The notes under the pieces: model-generated
Seen by the model: only the letters and a program-made list of their open reading frames with translations
Databases searched by the model: none
Told to the model about the DNA's origin: nothing
In this document: positions 11,032 to 19,833 of the stretch, in pieces
Numbering within the stretch: position 1 is the first letter of the stretch
Layout of the letters: every line of letters begins with the position of its first letter
Source: JACMQX01 sp040385105
Lineage (GTDB): Bacteria > Pseudomonadota > Gammaproteobacteria > Burkholderiales > Burkholderiaceae_C
DNA length: 64,000 nucleotides
NCBI GenBank assembly: GCA_040385105.1
Contig: JAZKHY010000061.1
Location: 62,001 to 126,000, forward strand
Reading direction: 5' to 3'
Translations under genes and position numbers: made by a program

Positions 11032-12122
11032 CGAAGATCCTGCTGGCCCCGATGGAAGGCCTGCTGGACTTCACCCTGCGCGACATCCTCACGCGTGTGG
11101 GCGGCATTGACCGCTGCGTGTCGGAGTTCATCCGCGTCACCGGCACGCTGCTGCCCAACAAGGTGTTCCTGCGCATCGTGCCCGAGCTGGCCAACGGCGG
11201 GCGCACGCCCAGCGGAGTGCCGGTGCGCGCACAGCTGCTGGGCTCCGACCCCATGTGCCTGGCCGAGAACGCCGCGAAGCTCGCCGCGCTCGGCCCCGAA
11301 GGCATTGACCTGAACTTTGGCTGCCCGGCCAAGACCGTCAACCGGCACCGCGGCGGCGCCGTGCTGCTGGACGAGCCGCAGCTGGTGGGCGACATCGTCG
11401 CCGCCGTGCGCCGCGCCGTGCCGCAGCCCATGCCCGTGTCGGCCAAGATGCGCCTTGGGTACAACGACACGCTTAACGCCATTGAGTGTGCGCAGGCCAT
11501 AGAAGGCGCCGGCGCCTGCGAGCTGGTCGTGCATGCCCGCACCAAGGCTGACGGCTACAAGCCGCCGGCCTACTGGGAGCACATTGCCGCGATCCGCGAG
11601 GCGGTGAAAATCCCCGTCGTCGCCAACGGCGAGATCTGGACGGTGCAGGATGCGCAGCGCTGCCGCGCGATTTCAGGCAGCCAGGCGCTGATGATCGGCC
11701 GCGGCGCGGTGTCCGACCCCGGCCTGGCGCTGGCCATTGCATCCGCACGTGGCGGAGCCGGCGTTGAAGACGGCCGCAACCTCACATGGGACGAACTCCA
11801 GCCGCTGATTGCCGGCTTCTGGACGCTCATCGACACCCACCTGGAACTTCGCCACCGCGCAGGGCGCCTGAAGCAATGGCTCAACTACCTGCGCCGCAGT
11901 TACCCCGAGGCCCAGGAGTTGTATGCGCGTGTGCGGGCTGTGAATGAGCCGGCGCAGCTGGCGCAGATGGTGCTGGGCATCGACTGTCATTCCGCACAAG
12001 AAGGCTGTCATCCCGGACTTGATCCGGGATCCATGCCTGCGCAAAGGAGCATTGCTTCAACGCCCACATGGATTGCGGGTCAAGCCCGCAATGACCATTC
12101 CTTCAGCGTTGCGCAGCCGTAA
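11028..12122 (+). CDS. dusC: tRNA-dihydrouridine synthase C
   Basis: FMN- and NADPH-dependent reduction of a uridine in tRNA to dihydrouridine. Clear relative of E. coli DusC: LLAPMEGLLDFTLRD at the FMN site, catalytic C99 in NFGCPAKTVNRHRGGA, the VVHARTK and NGEIW motifs, and a C-terminal helical domain with RLKQWLNYLRRSYPEA. GTG start overlaps the upstream stop. The recognisable Dus sequence ends near residue 319 (LGID); the final about 45 residues (from CHSAQEGCHPGLDPGS onward) are translated from a dispersed palindromic repeat, so the reading frame has been extended by repeat insertion. The last 20 bp overlap the convergent sugar dehydrogenase gene. Confidence 0.92.
   Translation: MTKILLAPMEGLLDFTLRDILTRVGGIDRCVSEFIRVTGTLLPNKVFLRIVPELANGGRTPSGVPVRAQLLGSDPMCLAENAAKLAALGPEGIDLNFGCPAKTVNRHRGGAVLLDEPQLVGDIVAAVRRAVPQPMPVSAKMRLGYNDTLNAIECAQAIEGAGACELVVHARTKADGYKPPAYWEHIAAIREAVKIPVVANGEIWTVQDAQRCRAISGSQALMIGRGAVSDPGLALAIASARGGAGVEDGRNLTWDELQPLIAGFWTLIDTHLELRHRAGRLKQWLNYLRRSYPEAQELYARVRAVNEPAQLAQMVLGIDCHSAQEGCHPGLDPGSMPAQRSIASTPTWIAGQARNDHSFSVAQP
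12006..12096. repeat. dispersed palindromic repeat pair inside the 3' end of dusC
   Basis: Two palindromic modules: TCCCGGACTTGATCCGGGA within 12006-12035, and TTGCGGGTCAAGCCCGCAA within 12068-12096, separated by a 32-bp spacer. The same two modules recur at 26600-26665, and the first module alone at 20426-20457. The copy here is translated in frame as the C-terminal tail of DusC. A partial third copy (CTGTCATTCC) starts near 11984. Such hairpins could stall exonucleases or terminate transcription between convergent genes; this role is inferred. Confidence 0.85.
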
Positions 12123-13428
12123 CCCGCCAGATCACATTGCCCACATCGTCGGCCACCAGCAGCGCGCCGCGTTTGTCAATGGCCACGCCCACTGGCCGGC
12201 CCCAGGCGTCGCCCTTGTCGCTGACAAACCCGCCCAGCACGACGACGGGTTGCGCTGACGGGTTGCCCTTGCCGTCATACGGCACAAACACCACGTTGTA
12301 GCCGGTGCGCGGCTTGCGGTTCCAGGAGCCGTGCTGCCCGATGAAAAAGCCGGCGTTGAACGGCGCAGGCAGCGCCGCACCGTCGGACGACGCCAGGCCC
12401 AGCGGCGCCACATGCGAGCCCAGCGAATAGTCGGGCTTCACGGCACGGGCCACCAGCTCGGGCATGGGCGGCTTGACCCGTGTGTCCACGTTCTGGCCGT
12501 AGTAGCTGTACGGCCAGCCATAGAACGCGCCGTCGGCCACTGACGTCAGGTAGTCGGGCACCAGGTCGTCACCCAGCTCGTCGCGCTCGTTTACCACCGT
12601 CCAGAGCTTGCCGCCCGCCCAGGCCAGGCCATTGGGGTTGCGCAGGCCGGTGGCGAACAGGCGGCCCTTGCCGCTGGCGATGTCAAACTCCCAGATGGCG
12701 GCGCGGCCTTCTTCCATGCTCATGCCGTTCTCGGCCACATTGCTGTTGGATCCGACCGTCGCGTAGAGCTTGCGGCCGTCGGCACTGGCCATGAGGTTCT
12801 TGGTCCAGTGGTGGTTGATGCCGGCCGGCAGGTCAAACACCTTGGTTGGCTGCGCGGTGATCTGCGACTGCCCGGGCTGGTAGGGAAAGCTCACGATGGC
12901 ATCGGCATTGGCCACGTAGAAGGTGTTGCCCACCAGCGCCATGCCGAACGGCGAGTTCAGCCCCTGCAAAAAGGTGGTGCGCAGTTCCACCATGCCGTCG
13001 CCGTCGGCATCGCGCAGCAGGGTGATGCGGTTGGCGCTGGGCACACCGGCGCCGGCCCGCTTCATCACCAGGCCCATGACCTTGCCCTTGATGCCTCCGC
13101 TGCTGCCCTCGGGCTTGGGCGGCGCATTGCTCTCGGCCACCAGCACGTCGCCGTTGGGAAGCACGTAGATCCAGCGCGGATGGTCCAGCCCCGTGGCCAG
13201 CGGCGCGACACTGAGCCCGGCCGCCGCCACCGGCCGCGCGCCGTCCTGCCAGCCCTTGGCCGGCGCGATGTGCACTGTGGGGATGGCCTGCTTCTTCGGC
13301 TTGGCGAGCTGAGGGGCCGGCCCGATGGTGGCTGCGGGCGGCTGGGTGGCGTTCAGCGGCGTGGCCTGTGCAAACAGGCTGCCTGCAGTGAAGAGTGCAA
13401 TGGCTGCGGTAAAGAGATGTCCCTGCAT
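12103..13428 (-). CDS. PQQ-dependent sugar dehydrogenase (sorbosone dehydrogenase-like)
   Basis: Exported beta-propeller protein of about 441 residues. It begins with a signal peptide (MQGHLFTAAIALFTAGSLFAQA). Start chosen at 13428 because AAGGAG lies 7 nt upstream; the frame runs 9 codons further back without a ribosome site. The mature part has propeller blades typical of the glucose/sorbosone dehydrogenase family: LDHPRWIYVLPNGDVLVAES, AGINHHWTKNLMASADGRKLYATVGS, GLRNPNGLAWAGGKLWTVVNERDELGDDLVPDYLTSV and HGSWNRKPRTGYNVVFVPYD. These residues usually surround PQQ and calcium. The substrate is not predictable. It is convergent with dusC, overlapping by 20 bp. Confidence 0.85.
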   Translation of the reverse strand: MQGHLFTAAIALFTAGSLFAQATPLNATQPPAATIGPAPQLAKPKKQAIPTVHIAPAKGWQDGARPVAAAGLSVAPLATGLDHPRWIYVLPNGDVLVAESNAPPKPEGSSGGIKGKVMGLVMKRAGAGVPSANRITLLRDADGDGMVELRTTFLQGLNSPFGMALVGNTFYVANADAIVSFPYQPGQSQITAQPTKVFDLPAGINHHWTKNLMASADGRKLYATVGSNSNVAENGMSMEEGRAAIWEFDIASGKGRLFATGLRNPNGLAWAGGKLWTVVNERDELGDDLVPDYLTSVADGAFYGWPYSYYGQNVDTRVKPPMPELVARAVKPDYSLGSHVAPLGLASSDGAALPAPFNAGFFIGQHGSWNRKPRTGYNVVFVPYDGKGNPSAQPVVVLGGFVSDKGDAWGRPVGVAIDKRGALLVADDVGNVIWRVTAAQR

Positions 13429-13486
13429 GATGATGCTCCTTGGCTTGGAGGCCATGGTCAGGCAAGGGGGCGCGCGGCTCTGTGCG

Positions 13487-14725
13487 TCAGCTCACATGGC
13501 CACCCACGCCAATGACATCCTGGTAGCCCTTGAGGCCTCTTTCAAACGAATAGTCGCGCCGCACCTCCACACTCGCCCGGCGCCGCAACTCCTGCATCTC
13601 CCGGGGCCTGGCGAGCGCATCGGCCACGGTGGCCGCAATGGCCTTGTGGTCAAAGAAGTCCACCAGCAGCCCGTTGTGCCCGTGCTTCACTACCTCGCGC
13701 ACAGGGGCGGTGTCAGAGCCGACGATGAGGCAGCCGCTGGCCATGGCCTCGAGCATCGACCATGACAGCACGAATGGGTAGGTCAGGTACACATGTGCCG
13801 CCGACACCTGCAGCAGCCGGCAGTACTGCGCATACGGAATCTGGCCGAGGAAGTGCACCCGCGCAGGGTCCACCTTCACTTCCTTCAGCATGCGTTCGCG
13901 CCAGTTGGCCGCGTCCCTGGGTTTGGAGCCGTAGCTCACACCGTCGCCGCCCACAATGACGATGTCGCACGGGCTGGCCTCCAGCATGGCCGGCACGGCG
14001 CGCATGAAGCTGTGGAAGCCCCGGTAGGGCTCCAGATTGCGCGAGACATAGGTCACCACCGGGTCGCCGGCGCGCAGCAGCTTGCCTTCAGGCAGGGCCG
14101 GCGTTGCGGGCAACTGGAACGTGGCCTGCGCATCAGGCAGCAGCACCTGGGTGTTGATGCCTTCGTGGATCGTCCTGATTTTCGGCTGGTAAGCCGTGGG
14201 AAACAGGCTGCGCTGCCACTCGGTGGGTGCAATGCCTGCGTCGCACTGCTCCAGGTTCAGCAGGTGCAGGCCGTTGCGCGAGCGGATGCGGGCGCGGTCG
14301 TCCATGCTGTTGGGAAACTCCGGGTCAAAGCCGCAGTCCGCGCCGTCAGTGTGGTAGTAGAACTCGCACAGGTGGACGAGGCGGCAGTGGGGGAACACCT
14401 CCTTGACGTACAGCGTCTCGCCCCAGCCGGGGTGGCCCACCACCACATCGGGCACAAAGCCTTTTTTCTGGAGCTGCAGCAAGAGGCGCACCACGCCCTG
14501 GCCGTGGATCACGCCGTCTTCAAAGGTCTTGACGTAATGGTGCGTCTCTTTGGCCGAGCCGCGATGCCGCGCGTACTTGACCAGGTTGATGCCGGGCATG
14601 CCGGGGCAGGTGTCCCGCCCGATAGCCAGGACCCGGTGCTTCGGGTCCCTGGCGAAGTGCTGCGCGATGTGGCGGAACTGGCCCGGGAAGTTTTGATGGA
14701 TGAAGAGGAGGTTCATGTACGCCAT
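13487..14725 (-). CDS. glycosyltransferase family 4 protein
   Basis: Transfers a sugar from a nucleotide donor, probably in surface polysaccharide or glycolipid synthesis. Length 412 residues. N-terminal MNLLFIHQNFPGQFRHIA is the usual GT4 opening beta strand and loop; the C-terminal GT-B half has VTYVSRNLEPYRGFHSFMRA, VHFLGQIPYAQYCRLLQVSAAHVYLTYPFVLSWSMLEAMASGCLIVGSDTAPVREVVKHGHNGLLV, including the donor-binding E-x7-E-like region. The start is 14725 (MAYMNLL) or 14716 (MNLL); neither has a good ribosome site. The open frame further upstream lies antisense to the oxidase gene and is not real. No other polysaccharide genes are adjacent. Confidence 0.85.
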   Translation of the reverse strand: MAYMNLLFIHQNFPGQFRHIAQHFARDPKHRVLAIGRDTCPGMPGINLVKYARHRGSAKETHHYVKTFEDGVIHGQGVVRLLLQLQKKGFVPDVVVGHPGWGETLYVKEVFPHCRLVHLCEFYYHTDGADCGFDPEFPNSMDDRARIRSRNGLHLLNLEQCDAGIAPTEWQRSLFPTAYQPKIRTIHEGINTQVLLPDAQATFQLPATPALPEGKLLRAGDPVVTYVSRNLEPYRGFHSFMRAVPAMLEASPCDIVIVGGDGVSYGSKPRDAANWRERMLKEVKVDPARVHFLGQIPYAQYCRLLQVSAAHVYLTYPFVLSWSMLEAMASGCLIVGSDTAPVREVVKHGHNGLLVDFFDHKAIAATVADALARPREMQELRRRASVEVRRDYSFERGLKGYQDVIGVGGHVS

Positions 14726-14850
14726 CGTACATATTGCCTGCGTTGCTTCGGGATCGGGCGGGCAGGGCGCCTTGCCCGCCTGATCAGGCGGATATCTCTT
14801 CCATTCGATGGAGGGAGAAGTTCGTATTTGACGCAGGTAGGCTGGCCGCG

Positions 14851-17403
14851 TCACAGCCAGCGCGGCAACCCCTGCACCACCGCCATGCCGACGAGGCCTT
14901 GCGCCGCAGTCCCCAGCCACATCAGCCATGTGTTGTCCAGCGTGGCCCGCGCGCCGGGGCGCAGCTTGCCGCTCCAGGAGCGGGCGCAGAGGTAGCCGCC
15001 CATGAGCAGCAGCACCACGGCGTGGAAGGCCTGGTAGAAGAGCAGGGCGGCCACGGTGGCGCTCCAGGCCTGGGCGGTGGGGTCCAGGCCTGCAGCGTTG
15101 TGGCCGGCGATGTCGATGACGATGGACAACGCGGCGCAGAGCATGGCAGCGATAACCAGGGCGCGGAGTCCGCGCTGGCCGCCATCGCCCTTCAGCTGCC
15201 CGCGCGCCAGAGTCGTCAACCCTGCGCTGGCCAGCAGCAGGCCGCCTGAGGCCAGCGGCCACCACGCCACGGGCAGCGCGGCTCCCGGCGGCGGGCACAC
15301 CACCGCGGCCATTGACACATGAAGGTGCGCAAACAGGAACGAGGCGAAGATGCTGCCGTCCACGCACAGCAATATGACGGTGCACCACCAGGAGTGGGAG
15401 GCTGTGCCGGTGGCGTTCATTGGCAGCCGCACGCCGTCTGCCACCTCAGCCGTGGCGCAGGGCGGCATCTGGTCCGAACCCCAGAGCCAGTACATGATGG
15501 CCGCAATGGCCATGCCGCCGAAGATGAAGGCGGGCACCGTCCAGGACACCGTCAGCAGCAGGAAGAAGCCTGCGGTGCCCACCGCCGCAATGAAGGGCGG
15601 CCAGCCGTCGGTGGGCAGCATCAGCACATGCTGCGGCCTGGCGTCCACCGGGCTGGTCACCAGCGTCTCGCGCCCGCCGGTGATGGTGCCGGGCAGCCAG
15701 TGGCGGCCTGCTTCGATCTCCTCCACCAGTTGCGGCCTGTCCCATAGCGGCTCCAGCGAGCTGATCTGCGGGATGCTGCGTACGCCGTACTCGCCTTTGG
15801 ACGCCCACTCCAGCGTCGGCGCGTTCCACGGGTTGCCATGGTCCTGCTGCTTGCGCCGCGCGGTGCGGAACGCGTCCATGAGAAAGACGAGCACCCCCGC
15901 CGCAAACACAAACGCGCCGATGGACGACAGCAGGTTCCACACATTCCAGCCCAGGCCATCCGCATAGGTGTACACCCGGCGTGGCATGCCCAGCAGGCCG
16001 CTGATGTGCATCGGGAAGAAAGCCAGGTTGAAGCCGCCGAACATCAGGCCGAACACCCACTTGCCCAAGCGCTCGGACATCTGGTGCCCGTTCATCACCG
16101 GCGCCCAGTAGTACAGCCCGGCAAACACCGGGAACACGGCGCCGCCGATCAGCACATAGTGCAGGTGCGCGACGATGAAGTAGGTGTCGTGTACCTGCCA
16201 GTCGAACGGCAGCACGGCCACCATCACGCCCGTCAGGCCGCCCAGCACGAAGATGAAGTGAAAGCCCAGCAGGAACAGCGTGAACACATTGACGCGCACG
16301 CGCCCCTTGCAGAAGGTGGCGATCCAGGCAAACACCTGCACCGCGCTGGGCACCGCCACAGCAAAGCTCGCGGCCGCCACAAAGCCCATGGACATGACGC
16401 CCAGGCCGGCGGTGAACATGTGGTGGGCCCACAGGGCAAAGCTGATGAAGCCGACTGCGACCAGCGCGATCACGATCGCGCGGTGGCCGACCAGCGGCGT
16501 GCGCGCCGCCGTGGGCACCATCATCGACACCATGCCCGCCGCCGGCAGGAAGATGATGTACACCTCCGGATGGCCGAAGAACCAGAACAGGTGCTGCCAC
16601 AGCAGCGGGTCGCCGCCGCGCGCGGGAATGAAGAAGGGCCAGTCAAACGCGCGCTCCATCTCCAGCAGCGTCGTGCCCGCGATGACGGCCGGGAAGGCAA
16701 ACACGATCATGAAGGCGCTGACCAGCATGGCCCAGGCGAACACCGGCATCTTCATGAGGGTCATGCCCGGCGCGCGGGTGAACAGGATGCCGATGATGAG
16801 CTCGATGGCGCCCGCAATGGCCGATATCTCGATGAAGCCGATGCCCAGCAGCCACCAGTCCGCGCCCAGGCCCGGCGAGTATTCCTTGCCGGTGAGCGGC
16901 GGGTACATGAACCAGCCGCCGTCCGGCGATGCGCCGAAGAACAGCGTGCAGAAGAAGGCCAGCCCGCCAATGGCATAGGCCCAGAACGCATAGGCCGACA
17001 GGCGCGGGAACGGCAGGTCGCGCGCGCCCAGCATGCCGGGCAGCAGGTACACGGCAATCGCTTCCACGACAGGCACTGCAAACAGGAACATCATCACCGT
17101 GCCGTGCATGGTGAAGACCTGGTTGTAGGTGTTCGCGCTCATCAGCGTGCTGTCCGGCAGCGCAAGCTGGGCGCGCATCATCAGGCCGAGGATGCCTGCC
17201 AGCACAAAGAACACGAGGGCGGTGGCGATGTAGAACAGGCCGATGTGGGTGTTGTTCACGGCCGAGATGTAGCGCCAGCCCCTGGGCGGCTGCCAGGCCA
17301 GTTCCAGGTCGCGGCGCTCGCCGCGCGGGCGGGGCAGGGAGGTGGGCAGCGCTTGCGGGTGCTCTGGCGGCGGCGGGGCACGCAGGTTGTCAGGCTGGTT
17401 CAT
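14851..17403 (-). CDS. cytochrome c oxidase fused subunits I and III (caa3 type)
   Basis: Catalytic subunit of the aa3/caa3 haem-copper oxidase, reducing O2 to water with proton pumping in the inner membrane. About 850 residues, well above the about 550 of a plain subunit I. Residues about 20-560 are subunit I: FGHPEVYIIFLP with copper ligand H278, proton-channel E280 and Y282 marks A1-type enzymes, then WAHHMFTAG, and DTYFIVAHLHYV with haem ligands. The final about 200 residues (after about 640) form a second set of membrane segments matching subunit III. Start ATG at 17403 overlaps the subunit II stop as ATGA. Third gene of an operon cytochrome c - subunit II - subunit I/III. Confidence 0.93.
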   Translation of the reverse strand: MNQPDNLRAPPPPEHPQALPTSLPRPRGERRDLELAWQPPRGWRYISAVNNTHIGLFYIATALVFFVLAGILGLMMRAQLALPDSTLMSANTYNQVFTMHGTVMMFLFAVPVVEAIAVYLLPGMLGARDLPFPRLSAYAFWAYAIGGLAFFCTLFFGASPDGGWFMYPPLTGKEYSPGLGADWWLLGIGFIEISAIAGAIELIIGILFTRAPGMTLMKMPVFAWAMLVSAFMIVFAFPAVIAGTTLLEMERAFDWPFFIPARGGDPLLWQHLFWFFGHPEVYIIFLPAAGMVSMMVPTAARTPLVGHRAIVIALVAVGFISFALWAHHMFTAGLGVMSMGFVAAASFAVAVPSAVQVFAWIATFCKGRVRVNVFTLFLLGFHFIFVLGGLTGVMVAVLPFDWQVHDTYFIVAHLHYVLIGGAVFPVFAGLYYWAPVMNGHQMSERLGKWVFGLMFGGFNLAFFPMHISGLLGMPRRVYTYADGLGWNVWNLLSSIGAFVFAAGVLVFLMDAFRTARRKQQDHGNPWNAPTLEWASKGEYGVRSIPQISSLEPLWDRPQLVEEIEAGRHWLPGTITGGRETLVTSPVDARPQHVLMLPTDGWPPFIAAVGTAGFFLLLTVSWTVPAFIFGGMAIAAIMYWLWGSDQMPPCATAEVADGVRLPMNATGTASHSWWCTVILLCVDGSIFASFLFAHLHVSMAAVVCPPPGAALPVAWWPLASGGLLLASAGLTTLARGQLKGDGGQRGLRALVIAAMLCAALSIVIDIAGHNAAGLDPTAQAWSATVAALLFYQAFHAVVLLLMGGYLCARSWSGKLRPGARATLDNTWLMWLGTAAQGLVGMAVVQGLPRWL

Positions 17404-18323
17404 TTCAGTTGCTCCAGCCAGGCGGCGAGCGCCTCCAGCGAGGCTGCGTTGATGTGCGTGAACGACGGCATGCGAGCCCCCGGCTTGTGTTGCTGGGTGT
17501 GGGCCACCCAGCCGGCCAGGGCCCCGGGCTGGTTGCGCAGGACGCCGGCACCCAGGTAGAGGCGGCTGCCTACATGCGTGAGGTCGGGGCCCAGGCGCCC
17601 CTCTTCCGCCACGCCGCGCACGGTGTGGCAGGCGCTGCAGCGGTTGTCCATGAATACCTGTTTGCCGCGTTCTGCCAGCGTGTTGGCCGGTGGTGCGGTC
17701 GGTGGTGCGGCCGGTCGTGCCTGCGCCGCCAGCCAGCGGTCGAACTCGCCGGGCTCCAGCGCCACCACATGCAGGGCCATGCGCGCATGCTGCTCGCCGC
17801 AATACTCCGCGCACTGGCCGCGGAACACGCCCGGCCTGTTGGCGGCCAGCTGCAGCTGGTTGGTGCGGCCCGGCACCATGTCCATCTTGCCGCCCAGCTC
17901 GGGCACCCAGAAGCTGTGGATCACATCGGTACTCGACAGGCCCAGCAGCACCGGCCGGCCCACCGGAATGCGCAGCTCGTTGGCCAGCACCACCTCCTGC
18001 CCCTCAGGGCCGCGGTAGCGCACCTCCCACCACCACATCTTTGCAGTCACGCCGACCACCAGCGCGCCCGGTGGTGGCGTCCGCATGAGCTGGTTGCTGC
18101 GCACCGCCGTATAGGCCATCAGCACGCTGAGCACGACGAAGGGGAACACCAGGCCCCCGCCGACGATCCACCAGGCAGGCCGCACCTGCACGGCCCGCGC
18201 GCGCAGCGCAAATGCCAGCAGCGCCATCACACCCGCGAAGATCAGCGACGAGCCGATGAACAGGCTCCAGGCCATGCCGGCAATGGTGTGGGCTGCGGGG
18301 CCTGCCGGGTCAAGTGCATTCAT
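17400..18323 (-). CDS. ctaC: cytochrome c oxidase subunit II with fused cytochrome c domain
   Basis: Electron-entry subunit of the caa3 oxidase, 307 residues. Two membrane helices (about 14-40 and 50-75) are followed by a cupredoxin domain with the CuA ligands C171, C175, H179 and M182 in QCAEYCGEQHARM, and then a C-terminal cytochrome c domain with CSACH (haem histidine H233) and a methionine in ARMPSFTHI. The covalently attached haem c is the hallmark of caa3 enzymes, letting soluble or membrane cytochrome c donate directly. The start at 18323 lies 8 bp after the upstream cytochrome gene's stop; the stop overlaps the start of subunit I/III. Confidence 0.93.
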   Translation of the reverse strand: MNALDPAGPAAHTIAGMAWSLFIGSSLIFAGVMALLAFALRARAVQVRPAWWIVGGGLVFPFVVLSVLMAYTAVRSNQLMRTPPPGALVVGVTAKMWWWEVRYRGPEGQEVVLANELRIPVGRPVLLGLSSTDVIHSFWVPELGGKMDMVPGRTNQLQLAANRPGVFRGQCAEYCGEQHARMALHVVALEPGEFDRWLAAQARPAAPPTAPPANTLAERGKQVFMDNRCSACHTVRGVAEEGRLGPDLTHVGSRLYLGAGVLRNQPGALAGWVAHTQQHKPGARMPSFTHINAASLEALAAWLEQLK

Positions 18324-18330
18324 GGCGGGT

Positions 18331-18684
18331 TCATTGCAGCGAATGCAGGTAGGCGGCCATGTCGCGCGCGTCGTCGGCTGAAGCGCCCATGGCGGGCATC
18401 GCGGTATCGGGCACGAGCGCCTTCGGCTGCACGATCCACCGCGCCAGGGCCTCGGGCCGGTTGGGTATCTGCCCGGCAATGTAGCTGCGGCGGCCGAAGG
18501 CTTCAAGGTCCGGCCCCGTCATGCCGCGCGATGCTGCCACGCCCGGTATGGCATGGCAGCTGCCGCACTGGTACTGCGCCAGCAGCCTCTGCCCGCGCTC
18601 GATGCGCTGCGGCGTGTGCTCCGCATACTTCGGCGAAGGGTCATCACCGCAGCCCGCGAGCAGCAGGCCGCAGGCGGCCAGCAT
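18331..18684 (-). CDS. monohaem cytochrome c lipoprotein
   Basis: Small electron carrier of 117 residues. A very short signal with a lipobox (LLAGC near residue 12) suggests a lipid-anchored periplasmic protein. One haem site, CGSCH, and a likely axial methionine in DTAMPAMGA. First gene of the oxidase operon and so the probable electron donor or accessory subunit of the caa3 oxidase. The start ATG at 18684 is only 30 bp from the GTG of the divergent dihaem cytochrome gene. Its C-terminal half resembles the second haem domain of that divergent neighbour (GPxLxxxGxRxxIAGxxxN pattern), so the two may share ancestry. Confidence 0.85.
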   Translation of the reverse strand: MLAACGLLLAGCGDDPSPKYAEHTPQRIERGQRLLAQYQCGSCHAIPGVAASRGMTGPDLEAFGRRSYIAGQIPNRPEALARWIVQPKALVPDTAMPAMGASADDARDMAAYLHSLQ

Positions 18685-18714
18685 AATGAATGCAAGCCCC
18701 CTGACAGGACCCTT

Positions 18715-19590
18715 GTGAGCAAGACACGCATCGCCCTCGCCACCACCGCCGTGCTCGCCCTCGCAGCATTGGCCGGCGCGGCCGCGTTCATCTGGGGCGG
18801 CTTCTACAACGTGGGCGCGACGCGCCAGCACTTCCAGCCGGTGTTCACCGTCCTTGAGTTCGCCATGCATCGCTCGGTCCGCCTGCATGCACGCAACGTC
18901 GAGGTGCCGCCGCTCGGAGATGAGGCCATGATCGCGCGCGGCGCTGCCTGCTTCAATGCCAACTGCGTGCAATGCCATGGCGCGCCCGGGGTCGCGCAGG
19001 GTGACATCGGCAAGAGCATGCAGCCGCTGCCCGGCCCGCTGGTGGATGCGACGCAGCACTTCCATGCGCGCGAGCTGTACTGGATCACGAAGCACGGCAT
19101 CCGCCTGTCCGGCATGCCGGCCTGGGAGTTCCGGCTCACGGACGCAGAGCTCTGGGACATCGTGGCCTTCATGCAGCGCCTGCCGGACCTCACGCCGCAG
19201 GCCTATGCCGAGGCCGTGCGGTGGAAGCAGGCCGAAAGCAGCGGGCAGGCCGCGCAAGCCCCTCCCGCACGCCTGTGCGGCCGCAGCCTGGATGCACCCT
19301 CTGCGCGGGCGCCCGATGTGGAGCGCGGCAAGCAGGCGCTCTACCAGTACGCCTGCAGCGCCTGCCACACCATACCCGGCGTCACCGGTTCTTACCCGGC
19401 GGTGGGTCCGCCGCTCGGCGGCATTGGCAGCCGCACGCTCATTGCCGGCAAGCTGTCGAACACGCACGACAACATGATCCGCTGGCTGCGCCACCCGCGC
19501 GAGGTCAAGCCGCAGACGGCCATGCCCGACATGCAGGTCACGCCCGAGCATGCGGCCGACATGGCGGCCTACCTCGCCACGCTGCGCTAG
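18715..19590 (+). CDS. dihaem cytochrome c
   Basis: Exported or membrane-anchored electron carrier of 291 residues. A hydrophobic N terminus (about 4-27) is followed by two cytochrome c domains with CVQCH (near residue 85) and CSACH (near residue 217), with axial methionine candidates in SGMPAWEF and TAMPDMQV. The GTG at 18715 is selected because GACAGGACC provides a ribosome site 6 nt upstream and the hydrophobic N terminus follows at once. Divergent from the caa3 oxidase operon with overlapping control regions, so it probably feeds or is co-controlled with that oxidase. Confidence 0.85.
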   Translation: MSKTRIALATTAVLALAALAGAAAFIWGGFYNVGATRQHFQPVFTVLEFAMHRSVRLHARNVEVPPLGDEAMIARGAACFNANCVQCHGAPGVAQGDIGKSMQPLPGPLVDATQHFHARELYWITKHGIRLSGMPAWEFRLTDAELWDIVAFMQRLPDLTPQAYAEAVRWKQAESSGQAAQAPPARLCGRSLDAPSARAPDVERGKQALYQYACSACHTIPGVTGSYPAVGPPLGGIGSRTLIAGKLSNTHDNMIRWLRHPREVKPQTAMPDMQVTPEHAADMAAYLATLR

Positions 19591-19782
19591 CGGGCGTGGC
19601 GCAGCGGGTGGTGTGAGGGGTGTCAGGGGTATGGGCGTCATGCTGCGAGTACACCCTGTTTCGCAGGCCAAATATGTTCGGTGGGTCACATACTCCGGCG
19701 CGGTGACGCCGTCAATGCGCCAGCACGCACCCGCGTGAGCCGCACTTATCTCGTTACTTAACTTGCATACCGCACGGCCCAT

Positions 19783-19802
19783 GTAAGCAGGGTGCTGCTT
19801 AC
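19783..19802 (+). promoter_or_regulatory. perfect 8-bp stem hairpin in the bactofilin leader
   Basis: GTAAGCAG GGTG CTGCTTAC forms a perfect 8-bp stem with a 4-nt loop, 18 nt upstream of the AAGGAG ribosome site of the bactofilin gene. There is no T tract, so a factor-independent terminator is unlikely. It could be an operator palindrome or an RNA leader hairpin. The rest of the 243-bp gap 19591-19833 shows no gene. Confidence 0.35.
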
Positions 19803-19833
19803 CATCAAGGCTCTTTCAACAAGGAGCTTTTCA

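Noticed and set aside
14726..15388. Long N-terminal extension of the glycosyltransferase frame
   Set aside because: The extra 220 codons are antisense to the oxidase gene and lack family similarity; the GT4 fold starts at 14725.
17404..17814. 137-residue N-terminal extension of the oxidase subunit I/III frame
   Set aside because: It overlaps the subunit II gene in another frame; the ATGA overlap at 17403 gives the natural start.
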